A stretch of 64,000 nucleotides of DNA from Henckelia pumila (taxonomy: Eukaryota > Streptophyta > Magnoliopsida > Lamiales > Gesneriaceae). Shown here piece after piece: positions 23,401 through 34,095 of the stretch. The DNA lies in contig NC_133120.1 in the NCBI RefSeq assembly GCF_033568475.1, positions 80,638,151 to 80,702,150 of the forward strand, given 5' to 3'. The notes below the pieces were generated by a model. The model was given only the letters and a program-made list of their open reading frames with translations, made no database searches and was not told the origin of the DNA. The position numbers and the translations under genes are program-made. Each line of letters starts with the position of its first letter. Position 1 is the first letter of the stretch.

Positions 23401-24910
23401 TGAGGTAGCCCTCCCCACCTGACTCCAAGACATGACATGCCTTCAGAGCCGAAACAAGTGGCATCGGAGGTCGCGCACCCTCACCATAAAAGTACCAGCT
23501 ATTACTCTCAACAGGATGAAACTGTACCAAACGCTGATAACAATCCACAGTAGCGTGATACAAAGTCAGCATATCTATTCCCAAAATACAATCAAAATCC
23601 GTCATCGCTAATATCATCAAATTAGCCGATAACACATTACCCTCAAACTCCAGAAGGCAACCCATCACTAGACGCTTAGTTACTATCTCTTGCTCCAACG
23701 GAGTAGATACAACTAAATCCATATCTAATGATACATAAGGTAATCTATGTCTCTTAACGAAGCGACTAGAAATAAAGGAATGCGATGCTCCCGTATCAAT
23801 TAATACAAGTGCAGGAATACCACATAACAAGAAGTTACCTGCCAACATGCGATCGCTTCCCTCAGTAGCCTGCTCCTGAGATAGAGCAAACACCTGCCCT
23901 TGAGTCTGGGGACGAAAACCAGAAGAACTCTGTGGTGCTGGCTGCTGACGTGGAAAAGTAGAAGCCTAAGATCCAACCTGGGATCCCGATCTACTAGCAG
24001 AACCCATGCGCTGAGGACAATCTCTTCGCAGATGTCCCTGCTGACCGCAAATATAACAAGCACCAGTAGCTCTCCAACATGAAGCTACAGGATGCTTCCC
24101 ACCACAGTGGCTACAAAACTCCTCCTTCTTCTTCTTCTTCCCAAAGCGGAAATTACCTCGTGAATCACGAGAACCAGACGAAGTAGTAGGAGTAGAAGAA
24201 GACGTAGGTACAGATGACACAACAGATTGAGCTCGAAGCTCAATAAATCCACTAGGCTGTGCTGGCATCATCAACTGTCCACGCCTGTTGCTGGTCTCCA
24301 CAAGACGGCAACGGTTCACCAAAGTCTCATAAGATACCGGGTCATCACAGACGACAACCTGAGAGTAGATATCTTGGTTCAGGCCTTGCAGAAAGATATC
24401 ATATTTCGACGCATCACTCGCATTGATATGAGGACTGAAAGGTAGCAGATCAAGAAATCGCTGCTGATACTGATCAATAGTCATTGATCCTTGCCTCAAA
24501 GTAAGCAACTCCATAGATCGTGCTTGGCGAACAGCCGGAGGAAAATATAATTTCTGAAACTCCCGACAGAAATCCCCCCAAGTCACCTGTCCTCTCTCAG
24601 TACGTGCCTGAGCAACCTTGGCATCCCACCAAAAACGTGCTCTATCCTCTAGAACGAATTCTAGAACTTCCAATTTCTGCTCCTCAGTACACTCAAAAGC
24701 TCGGAACGTGCTCTCAAGTTTAGACATCCAGCTTCTAGCTTGTTCAGGATTCTCGCCTCCCACTAAGGGTTTCGGTCCTACTTGCATAAACTTATTAATA
24801 GTATAGCGACGTCGACCCTCATGAGGACGATGTTGATCATCCTGATGATGATGGCGACGATGATGATGACCACTTCCCTGGCCAACACTACCGTGACTCT
24901 CGTCAGCCAT
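20447..24910 (-). pseudogene. Gypsy A gag-pol (gag, protease, RT, RNase H, integrase, chromodomain) with two in-frame TAG codons
   Basis: Gag starts at ATG 24910 (MADESHG) and carries a His-rich N-terminus, the retrotransposon capsid region and two zinc knuckles, CSHCGGKHPVASC and CYICGQQGHLRRDC. TAG at 23968-23966 is followed in the same frame by protease ([12 protein letters not shown]), RT ([12 protein letters not shown]), RNase H ([14 protein letters not shown]) and integrase. The integrase has the HHCC zinc region, [24 protein letters not shown] and an intact Glu in [12 protein letters not shown] module ([18 protein letters not shown]) comes next. TAG at 20638-20636 precedes a chromodomain (ICILDRKEKVLRNK, VEEAIWETE) ending at TGA 20449-20447. 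All catalytic residues I checked are present. Proteins of this type make and insert the DNA copy; the chromodomain targets chromatin. Confidence 0.92.
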
Positions 24911-24966
24911 ATCCTGAAAAGAATTGCACATTAAAATCCCAAGTACTAATCCCAAAATCTAAGCAT

Positions 24967-24978
24967 GCTCTGATACCA
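24967..24978 (-). other. Primer-binding site of gypsy A
   Basis: The minus strand reads TGGTATCAGAGC, complementary to the 3' end of initiator tRNA-Met, four bases inside the 5' LTR. Confidence 0.85.
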
Positions 24979-24982
24979 AAAA

Positions 24983-26449
24983 TGTAGTGACCCTGCATGG
25001 TATCACCTACTTACTGGCAACTAATAGCATGCATTAAACTTAATACAGCAAAATAACTTAACAGAGTAAGACATGCGGAAACAAAATCAAAATATACATA
25101 TCAGCTTAGTAACATAATCCAGACTTAAATCTGTAGTGATACAACCAAATCGAAATCTTAAACAGTAAACATTATACAGCTATATCGAATCCTGCTGTAT
25201 AATAAAATCCTCAAGGCTCCTGCTCCCTAATCCTGCCTTGAACTACCAGCTCCGTCCATCCTGCGACCTGCCCCATGGAATAGGGTGTCCAAGATAACAA
25301 CTAGGACGTGAGCGCTACGCCCAGTACATATACATGAGTAAACATATGTATATAATGCATGCAACATGATGACTGGTACAGGGTCATCTGAAAAGTCATG
25401 CTCAGTACCGGCGCCATATGAGTGCTGCCACCGCACGGATCAACCTCTGGGTGCAACCACACTCGTCTAGTACACCAGAGTAGACAGACATAAATGCCCC
25501 CGCCGTCGCGGTACTCTCAGTGACAGACTATCGAGTATAGAGATGAGCGGCTCTATAATCAGGTATAACAAGAAATAGGCTCAACGTGTATATGCACATG
25601 ACATATGAGTATAGAAAACGGTAAAACATACATCATGCCATATAATAATGCCAAATAAATGCAACATATAAACATGTATACTCGCTGGCAATCTCAGTCA
25701 ATGTGTACGTACCTCTAGGCTAGTTCAAGTATAATAGGATCCTAGGTTCCAAGCCTATATTCAAAAATTCATCGTATCACTACATAAATTCTATAAGTCT
25801 TAACTAAGCTAATAAGTACTCCCAAAACTTAAATAGATTCTCGGACCATACCTTCGTCCGTAGTTAGCCCTTTGGAGTCGCTAGTCCTGAATGACTATAA
25901 CCTCACGGTGGTTATTTCAGAACCTCACTATTAACCGATAGGGCCCTCAAGTGTATATCTCACACTATATAACTGAAGAAGGAAACGCGGGAATTCGTAT
26001 TTCAAAACTGAAGCAAATGAGCCCTATTTATAGCCAAAATCTCGGCAATGATCGGAACCACCGATCTCGGGATCGGAGCTTCCGATTCCAGCTCATTCTG
26101 TGCATGTCCGACACTTCGGGATCGGAACCACTGTTCCGGGATCGGAACTTCCGATCGAACCCCCGATCAACACTTGTCAAAACTCACGGCTGAGTCATCG
26201 GGCATTGCTGGCTGGCTAAGATCGGAACCTCCGTTCCTGATCGGAACGTCCGATCCCCGTGCATCCGATCTGCTTCCGAAGTGGTCAGGATCGGAGCTTC
26301 CGAACTGGGATCGGAGCTTCCGATCTGGCCCAAAGTCAAAAGCCCAAATTCCTCTTCCGAAGTCCAATAACACTCCGAAATAGATCAATTACCAACCCTT
26401 AATCATGTTTAACATATTATTATCTTAAAATGGGTTCCGGGTTACTACA
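24983..26449 (-). repeat. 5' LTR of gypsy A (1,467 bp)
   Basis: Same length and ends as the 3' LTR. It holds the equivalent near-palindrome cluster at about 26048-26337. As the 5' LTR it carries the element's promoter; I see no certain TATA box. Confidence 0.93.
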
Positions 26450-26454
26450 TACTG

Positions 26455-28966
26455 CAATAGAAGAAAAACCCTTGATGAACTTCCTATAATATCCTGCCAA
26501 ACCCAAGAAACTGCGAATCTCCGAAGCATTCCTCGGAATACCCCATTTCTGCACTGGCTCAACCTTCGACTGATCCACTGCAATCCCATCTCTCGAAATA
26601 ATGTGACAAAGAAATGCCACCTGCTCAAGCCAAAACTCGCACTTGTTGAACTTGGCAAACAAACGATGCTCCCTCAAAGTCTGCAAGGCTGTCTGTAGAT
26701 GTTGCCTATGCTCCTCAACGCTCCTAGAGTAGATCAAGATATCATCAATGAAGACTATGATGAACTGATCAAGATACGGCTGAAATACCCGGTTCATGAG
26801 ATCCATGAAAACCGCTGGAGCATTGGTCATCCCAAATGGCATCATTAAGAACTCGTAATGCCCATAACGTTTCCGGAAAGCAGTCTTGGACACGTCTGCA
26901 TCTCTAACTCGCAGCTGATGATAACCAGATCGTAGATCGATCTTGGAGAACATTGAAGCTCCCTGCAACTGATCAAATAAGTCCTCTATCCTCGGCAGTG
27001 GGTACTTATTCTTCACGGTGACTCTGTTGAGCTCTCGATAATCGATGCACAGTCTCATACGGCCATCCTTCTTCTTCACAAATAACACTGGAGCTCCCCA
27101 TGGAGAAAAGTTAGGACGAACAAAGCCTTTCTCTAATAACTCCTGAATCTGCTCCTTCAACTCTTTCATCTCGGTAGGAGCGAGTCTGTACGGTGCCTTT
27201 GAGATAGGCACAGTGTTTGGCAATAAGTCGATACTGAACTCCACCTCTCTCACTGGTGGAATCCCTGCAACATCCTCCGGAAAGACGTCCGGAAAATCAT
27301 GAACCACCTCTATCTCTGATAATAATCTACTAGCTGGTTCTGAGGCCGTGACAATACTCGCTAGGAAACCTCGGCAATCCCGTTTCAACAGCTTCCTTGC
27401 CTAAATAAGAGATATCACCTGGGGAATATCACTGCTCTGAGATGCATGAAAAGTAAACGGGTCGCCTCCCGGCGGTTTCACTGACACCGTCCTCCGACGA
27501 AAATCAATCAAAGCTCCATTGACTGTCAACCAGTCCATACCCAATATCAAATCAAACCCGCTCAACGGCAAAACCACTACATCTGCGCGAATAGAGTGCC
27601 CCTACAGCTCCAACTCCAGCTCTCGAATGACACTAGAGGTAGAAATAATCTGTCCTGACGGCATAGTGACATCATAACCACTGTCGGCAATCTCAGGTGT
27701 GATGCCTATCCGTCTGATAAACTCTAGGGAGATAAACGAATGCGTAGCCCCTGAATCTAGCAACGCAAACGTGGAGTTGCCTCCAACTAGAATTCTCCCT
27801 GCACGCAGAAGAATCCCAACAACTTCATACCACTACTAAAATTTTCCCCCAAAGATGAGTCACTAATAACCCTTAATTCTAATCACAAGTAAAAAATGCT
27901 TCATATTCTAACATGCAGATAGAAAAATCCCAAATAACAAATTATTCCACAAAGAAAAATCGAAATTCTTAACCAAAGGAAGAAATTATAAAATACTAGG
28001 GGTAAGATATACCGGTGATCAAGGAGGTATCTGGGTCTGCCTCCTCAGCCTGCATCACGAACACTCTCCCTGTAGTGTTCTTCTTCCTCGGGCAATTGGC
28101 CATCTGGTGCCCTGGCTCCTTACAATGAAAACAGACGCCCGCTCCTAGAAGACATGGTCCTGGATGCATCTTCTGGCACTTCGGGCAAGTAGGATATCCT
28201 CCAGCATTAGGGGCCCCGCCCCTAGGCTGCTGTCTCTGCTGCTGTGGCTTCTGCTGGTTCGGGCCCTTAGACGGCCCAGTATACTGCTTTTTCGCAGGAG
28301 GCTGCGAAGATGGTCGCTGATATCCAGACTAAAACTGCCTCTTACCCTGCTGCTCCCTGTGGATCTCTCTCCTACCATCCTCCAAACGCAAGGCTCTACT
28401 GACTGCCGTCTCATAAGTAAGGACGTCCGCCATACGAACGTCATGCTTGATCTCTGCCCTGAGTCCCTCGATAAACTGTCTCATCTTCTCAGGTGCACTG
28501 TCAGCAATCAATGGGGAGACTCATGAAATCTCGAATCATCCTACTGCGCACGTCTTCAGTGAAATAATTGGAGAAAAACATCCTCCGGAAATATTCCCAT
28601 AGCATAGTAGTCAGATTCACTCCCCGTGATGCACTCTCCCACCATAAGTCTGCATCACCTTCAGCATGTACACTGCGCATCTCACCTTGTCGCATCAGTC
28701 AACCCCATGTAAGCAAAGATGCTCTCCAAAGAACGGATCCACCCCTCAGCAATGAGTGGATCTGTGGCACCTGCGAACTCCTTAGGTCCCTTCTTCTGGA
28801 ACCTCTCCGCCACGTCCTCATCGTGAGACAGTCTCGGACGTGCTGCCTGCTGCTCCAACAGAGCAGTAATCCCTGCCATCATGTTTGCATTGGCTTGCTC
28901 CAATGCTGATAGAGGGTTTTGCGGAGGTGGGGATCCTCCACGCCTGTTCACTGGTCTCGGAGGCAT
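26455..28966 (-). pseudogene. Gypsy B gag, protease and RT, multiply broken
   Basis: Gag starts at ATG 28966 (MPPRPVNRRGG). It shows capsid-type sequence (GWIRSLESIFAYMGL, then after a frameshift ADLWWESASRG) and, further on, a zinc knuckle CFHCKEPGHQMANC near 28110. Several frame changes occur (about 28690 and 28510) and a stop near 28330. The protease core LLDSGATHSFISLEF lies near 27760, with stops after it. RT is open at 26455-27388 and contains [11 protein letters not shown] and the active-site [12 protein letters not shown]. The fragment ends at the TACTG target site of gypsy A and resumes at 18860. The gene is clearly decayed more than gypsy A or C. Confidence 0.88.
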
Positions 28967-29155
28967 TCTGCACCACCACATATTTCTTTACGTAAATCGA
29001 CATGCATAACTAAGTACCTAAAAATTTTCTGCTAACATAAATGCTTAAGTCTTAAACATGATACTACTAAATCATACTAAAAGCAATTAAAACTTACAGA
29101 CCGGTAGCGTGGATTTCTGAGCTCGCATAGCAGTGATGACCCCTCCAAGAACGCG

Positions 29156-29167
29156 GCTTTGATACCA
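29156..29167 (-). other. Primer-binding site of gypsy B
   Basis: The minus strand reads TGGTATCAAAGC, two bases inside the 5' LTR. It differs by one base from the TGGTATCAGAGC sites of the other LTR elements here. Confidence 0.75.
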
Positions 29168-29169
29168 AT

Positions 29170-31793
29170 TGAAACATCTACTACTAATAAATGCGGAATT
29201 TTTTTTCTTTTTAAATAATACTAAGTAAAATAGATGTACATACATGCCCATACATATATGCACAAAATAAACAGATTTAAAAATAACATAAATAAAATGC
29301 AACATTCTTACTTAAATAACTGAGTCAAACTTAAATAGAATACTGTCAAACAATCCACTTAAAAGTTTGCATGCAAAAAAAATTATTTAATAAAAATAGT
29401 ACTAAAATTCACCACTGACAAACATAAAAGAAATAGAGTTTTTAAAAATTCTTAAAAATATCCATAAAGACTCAGCCGGCGGTCACGGGGGATCACTGCA
29501 TGTCCGCTCATACGTCCTCACCACCGGTAGGAACTACATCTTCCTTTACATACTCACCTGCACCATATAAGTGTAGTGAGCCTAGAGGCTCAACATGCTA
29601 ACATAACAAGGGTTTAAAATAATTTAAATCACTGGAATACTAATACATAACATATACATGAATGAGCATGCTTAAAAATCATGAATCATGACTGAAAATC
29701 TTGCTTAAACTTGATCTTATATATAATCATATATTACATACATAAACATTGTTGAGCATAACATTTTCTAACATCGCATGGTCATATCCGTAGTGTAACC
29801 TTAAACTTAAAAGTTCGACTGATCAGTCTCTTAGAACCAACGTACGCGGCGGTGACGAATCACCTCTTATTGGTAGTAAACTACCCTTAAATTGACAGTA
29901 AACTGCCCTTAACATGTGGGGACTGGTCCCCCTTAAATTGTCACACTACTTTAACTTCCAACATAAAATTATTTTCTAGCTCAACCTTAAACATTAAATC
30001 ATGCCATAAAATTATTTCATGAATGCATGCACTGAAAATATGTCTGTAATATATATTTAATTAATTTTTCATAATATAATATACTTATACTTAAAATAGA
30101 CTTTATGCATAAAAATAATTAAATATATATCCCGGACTTATTTATTTTTCATGGGTTGGTCCAAACTGCTGGTCACTCACTCTAAGCCCATTAAACTTAA
30201 ATAAAAGCCCAATAATCATATCTTAGCCCAAATAACTTAATTAAACTTAATTGGGCCTAAATAAAAATATTTAAGCTCATTAACTTAATTAAGCCCAATA
30301 AAATTCTAGACTGGCCCAAAAATCCACTGACTGACCCAAAAATTCTCATGGCGCCCAAGCCCATAAAATCATTGGGCTGACTTAAATAAATTATTTAAAG
30401 CCCAAATAAAATTATTTGGAGGCCCAAATAATTTTCTAACTAATTAATAAAAGCCCAAAACCAATTAATCTCTTAATTAATTAAAAAATTAAAATACTCG
30501 AGTCCGGCCCACCTAACCTGGACCCAGACTCACTTGACCCGACCCTAAACTCTACTGACCCGACCCTGACCCCAAGACCCGACCCAGCACCCAGCCCAAA
30601 ACCCATACCCCCCCTCCCTACTCCCTTCGGCTGCGCGAGCAGCAGCCCTCCTTGCTCCGGCCATGGCCGGCCGGAGCGCCACCGGCAGGACCTTGGGAAG
30701 GTCCTGACGGTCCTAACCTACCATGGCTCGGTTTCAGTCATGCCCCATACAGCAGGACCGAGCCCCTCTTCCAACAACCCTAAACTGTGCACCCCAAGAT
30801 AACCAGCTGAGATGGCTTTGTTCCTAGCCCTTCCTGGTTCGATCCCACTGAGCCAAATGACTCCTAGGACCCTCACTCACACCCTTACACGACCAGCAGC
30901 AGTCTGGTCCCTCCCATGGCTGAAAAACGTGGCTATGTCCAAGAAAACAAGCAAAAACATGAATAAAAACATGACTAAACATGCATGCTTCAAATTTCCA
31001 GATTTTCTAACGTAAAAATCGTGGTGATTCTGATGAAAAGAGATTTAATAGCTTATATAGTATAGAAGAAAAGGAATCAAACATGCATTTATAATTGTTT
31101 GAAGTAGGTTGATGCGTATAAGGGCTCCGGGACGACGAACGGACCAAAAACTCGATAAATCTTCAAAGAACGAGTTGATCGGCTATGGAGGACTATTTTT
31201 CTGAGATGGAGGCATGAAGAGGGTTTGGAAGAAGGTGGGAGTCGGCTGATTAGGGTTGAGAGATAGGGTAGGTTTGTTTTAAATTTGATAAATAGAATTA
31301 AAATAGGATATTAACTAATTTAGAAATAAAATCATACCTAATTAAATATTTAAAACTCCATAATAACTTAATAATTCTGATAACACAACCCAAATCCCGA
31401 AATATAAATTTAAGGGATTTTTAAAATTTAATAAAAGTCATTAAAATGACTTATTTTGGCTAAAAATAAACCCTTAAATAAATATATAACTAAATACTAA
31501 ATTTTTCTTAACAAAATACCTTAAAATATTATTTTAAGGCTCATAAAACTCATAAAATATTTTTGGCTAAATATTTTGGTATCTCGTCCGTCCACGGTCC
31601 CGTTTACGCGATCAAAACAATTAATTTTCATAAATCATGAAAAATCACTAATTATGGGTTAAATGCTTAAAAATAACTTAAAACATGCACACATAATTTC
31701 ACATAATTATTTAACCCATAATCTAAAATTCTAAATAAATAAAATCCCTAATTATGCATGCGAATTTACGTGCTAAAAATACTGGGTGTTACA
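29170..31793 (-). repeat. 5' LTR of gypsy B (2,624 bp, the complete version)
   Basis: It runs from TGAAACATCTAC to GGTGTTACA. It includes a segment absent from the 3' LTR, about 29900-30790. That segment contains a run of repeated GCCCA/TGGGC and GACCC motifs (30170-30600) and a GC-rich patch near 30610-30720. Confidence 0.88.
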
Positions 31794-31798
31794 TAATC

Positions 31799-32600
31799 AC
31801 AAATATAAATACCATCTAAATCTATCCATTGAATAAATAACAAGCACGTTTGTGTAAAAGGCATTGTATAAAGGGACTTTAATCAAACATACATCATGCC
31901 TAAAATTATTTACGTAAAATAATTGGAGACACAAATCATTCAAATTGTAAATTACAATTACGCATACATTTGGTTTATGACTTCAATACATCTTTTTTAG
32001 ATGACCAGATGTGGATTTAGTTACAATTTAGTAAGTACCCAAAAACCACTGTATATTGAATTATATTTGAAATGAGTTAGAAAAATTACCATTGGTCGGG
32101 AGTGGCAATTGAGAGGCACCCTAAGCTTTCCTCTGGTATCACCCATAAATTCGTCAAGCAATATTGTGGGTCGTCGAAGCCACGATCAAAAAATGCCTGA
32201 AAAAACATATTTCAGAAACAAAATTGCGAAATCAGTGGTTTGCTCGCACAAAGAACCTATGTTCGTATATATATACGTAAGTTTCAGATGTACTCACCGT
32301 TTTGGTTGGCTTCATTGAGTTGGAAAATTGATCTGGAGAAGAGATGAAAAAGAGATGAAGAAGAGATGAATGGGGAACCGTGCGTATAAAATGAAGAAGA
32401 GATAAGTCACGGTAATTGATTGTAAATTTGGTGATAGTCAAAGGCATATTTGTCTTTCTATGTTTATAAGTAATTGTAATCCCAAGTTTAATAAAATGCA
32501 CCAAACAATGTTATTATTAGATGGTAGTGTTATATATCCTCTCATATTTTTTATTTATCCATTCTCTTTAATAATTTCATCACGTGTACCAAGCGGGCCC
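31799..32600 (+). other. Right arm of the Harbinger element
   Basis: This is the 0.8 kb between gypsy B and the right terminal inverted repeat. It could hold the first exon or promoter of the minus-strand accessory genes, but I see no coding sequence I would defend. Short minus-strand frames around 32100-32330 match nothing I recognise. Confidence 0.6.
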
Positions 32601-33281
32601 TTAGCCTAGATGGCATACACTCTATGTTTTGGGCAATGGGCCACGGTTCGACCTCCTCCCCCACATTTCGTTTACTTTTTAATTTTTTATTAATTTATTT
32701 GACTTGGACACATGCATTAAAATTTTTTTATTTATTTGGTTTGGTTTTTAATTTTCTAATTTATTTGTCTTGGACTCATCTTCTATCTTTTTTAATTGAG
32801 ATAATTTTAATGTCTATCATTAAGTCTTTGTTAAATTAAATTGGTTTTTTTATGTATAGACGTTAAGGGTGAGCATTTCTTATAAAATTAAAACTTTACT
32901 TTTAAAATTTTATTTTACCTCACTTTTCTCGTATTAAAAAAGGTCTAAAAAATTATTTTTTAAAAATACTTCTGAACTTTAAATTAAAATTAAAAAATTA
33001 AATATAAAATAAAAAAAATTAGAAGTTTTATTAAGTTAAAATTTGATTTCGTTAATAATGACAAATCTATGTGGCCTTCGAACATAAAGTTTCTCAATTT
33101 TTTTTCTTTATATCTCATCCTCAAAGAGAAAGTTTTAGAAAATAACGCATGAACCACAAGTTAAAAGAGCGAAATTAATAGTCATCGTTGAAAATTGATA
33201 GTTTTAATACCGCCGCATATTGTCGTCACTTAATATGCGCCCCCCTAAATTTTACATCCCGGATCCGCCCCTGATTGCAGT

Positions 33282-33845
33282 AATTGTTTTTACGATTTTA
33301 GGGGGTTGATTTTATGGCATAAGGATGAAAACATGACATCTATCTTATATAGTAGTCTTACTAATATTTATAACTTTTTTCAAGACAATGCAAGTATACA
33401 TTCAAGAAAGATCATTCAAGTATATAATGGTTCCTTTGTCAAAAAAAAAAAAAGTATATAATGGTTCCACAATTACATGCAAAATCTCGTGTGAATGAAA
33501 AATCTTGTGTGAATGAAAATGATTTATGAGCATACATATGAGTCCACAACTTGCTTGGCCTTAATGTCATCTTGGAGCCAGCCTTCCGATGCCATCTCTG
33601 CTGTCCCTTTTCCAAAATTGTGCAAAATCTGGTTGTCGAACTTGTCATTCGTCACTTTCGTTTTTGGACATTGCGCTTTGAGTTTGGGGTAGAAAAATAG
33701 GATTTATTTTAGGATTGGAATCGTCGCGATCTATTCGATCGTATAATCTATGTTTCATGAAGAAACAAGCAGTTCGCCATTGTATGTGCATTTGTAATAT
33801 ATGGATTGATTTTCAAAAGAACAAGAAAAGGGACAAGCATGATAT
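33282..33845. other. Spacer between the two transposon islands
   Basis: This is AT-rich DNA without a supported gene. A short direct repeat (AAGTATATAATGGTTCC) flanks the A-rich stretch at 33413-33470. The right edge is the TAT target site of the CACTA element (33843-33845). Confidence 0.5.
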
Positions 33846-34095
33846 CACTAGTAGAATTTTCGCATTTTACTTCGGCATAATTTACTTCGGCAATTATTAA
33901 TTACGAAGTAGTATGTAATAAACAACTTCGGTCATAACACAAGTGAAGTAAAAACAAACATTTAACTTCAGTATTTTAAAAAACACGGGCTTCACTTAAT
34001 TTTTGAGAACATATTACTTCGGCATATATTTGTTTGCCGAAGTAAAAAAGGGAAAAATAAATTTTTTATTGATAAGTTGTGAAGTAAATTCCTTA
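33846..34095. repeat. Left subterminal repeat block of the CACTA element
   Basis: At least eight ACTTCGGC-like or GAAGTAA-like units occur in the first 250 bp (for example near 33870, 33884, 33901, 33919, 34017 and 34038), in both orientations. These are probable binding sites for the family's DNA-binding transposition protein. Confidence 0.75.

Larger units (their letters stand above)
18861..26449 (-). mobile_element. Ty3/gypsy chromovirus A, complete, inserted in gypsy B
   Basis: LTRs 18861-20327 and 24983-26449 are each exactly 1,467 bp, start TGTAGTGACCC and end GGTTACTACA, and are flanked by TACTG (18856-18860 and 26450-26454). By eye they differ at about 15 positions with no indels, so the insertion is fairly recent. 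The purine tract AAAGGTGGGGAGAA lies beside the 3' LTR and a TGGTATCAGAGC primer site beside the 5' LTR. One continuous minus-strand frame from gag to chromodomain is broken only by two TAG codons. Confidence 0.93.
7496..31793 (-). mobile_element. Ty3/gypsy chromovirus B inserted in the Harbinger
   Basis: The element is bounded by LTRs 7496-9254 (3') and 29170-31793 (5'), with the 5-bp duplication TAATC on both sides (7491-7495, 31794-31798). The minus-strand orientation follows from the primer-binding site beside the right LTR, the purine-rich tract (GGGGGGAAGAA) beside the left LTR and the pol reading direction. Its coding DNA is scattered: gag-protease-RT at 26455-28966, RNase H at 18231-18860 and the chromodomain tail at 9255-9417. 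The integrase is missing. Gypsy A sits between RT and RNase H, and the LTR array sits where the integrase should be. Confidence 0.88.
1317..32600 (+). mobile_element. PIF/Harbinger DNA transposon inserted in the hAT-like element
   Basis: Ends are GGCCTTGTTTGGTA on the left and TACCAAGCGGGCCC on the right, imperfect inverted repeats flanked by the 3-bp duplication TTA (1314-1316, 32601-32603), as expected for PIF/Harbinger. Its own DNA is 1317-7495 and 31799-32600, about 7 kb; gypsy B splits it. The left arm holds a DDE transposase gene and a Myb/SANT-like gene (both plus), the standard two-gene set of the superfamily. It also holds two minus-strand genes that are not part of that set as I know it. 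Each of the four genes carries one small lesion, so this copy is probably inactive but recently derived. Confidence 0.85.
1189..33273. mobile_element. hAT-like DNA transposon, outermost layer of island 1, split by nested insertions
   Basis: The element starts CAGGGGCGGATC and ends GATCCGCCCCTG, a perfect 12-bp terminal inverted repeat. It is flanked on both sides by the 8-bp direct repeat ATTGCAGT (1181-1188 and 33274-33281). An 8-bp duplication and CAGGG-type ends are typical of the hAT superfamily. Its own DNA is only 1189-1313 and 32604-33273, about 0.8 kb, with no transposase, so it is a non-autonomous member. Everything between entered later: the Harbinger, gypsy B, the LTR array and gypsy A. 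The intact duplication shows that the 32-kb block is one stratified insertion site. Confidence 0.85.
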
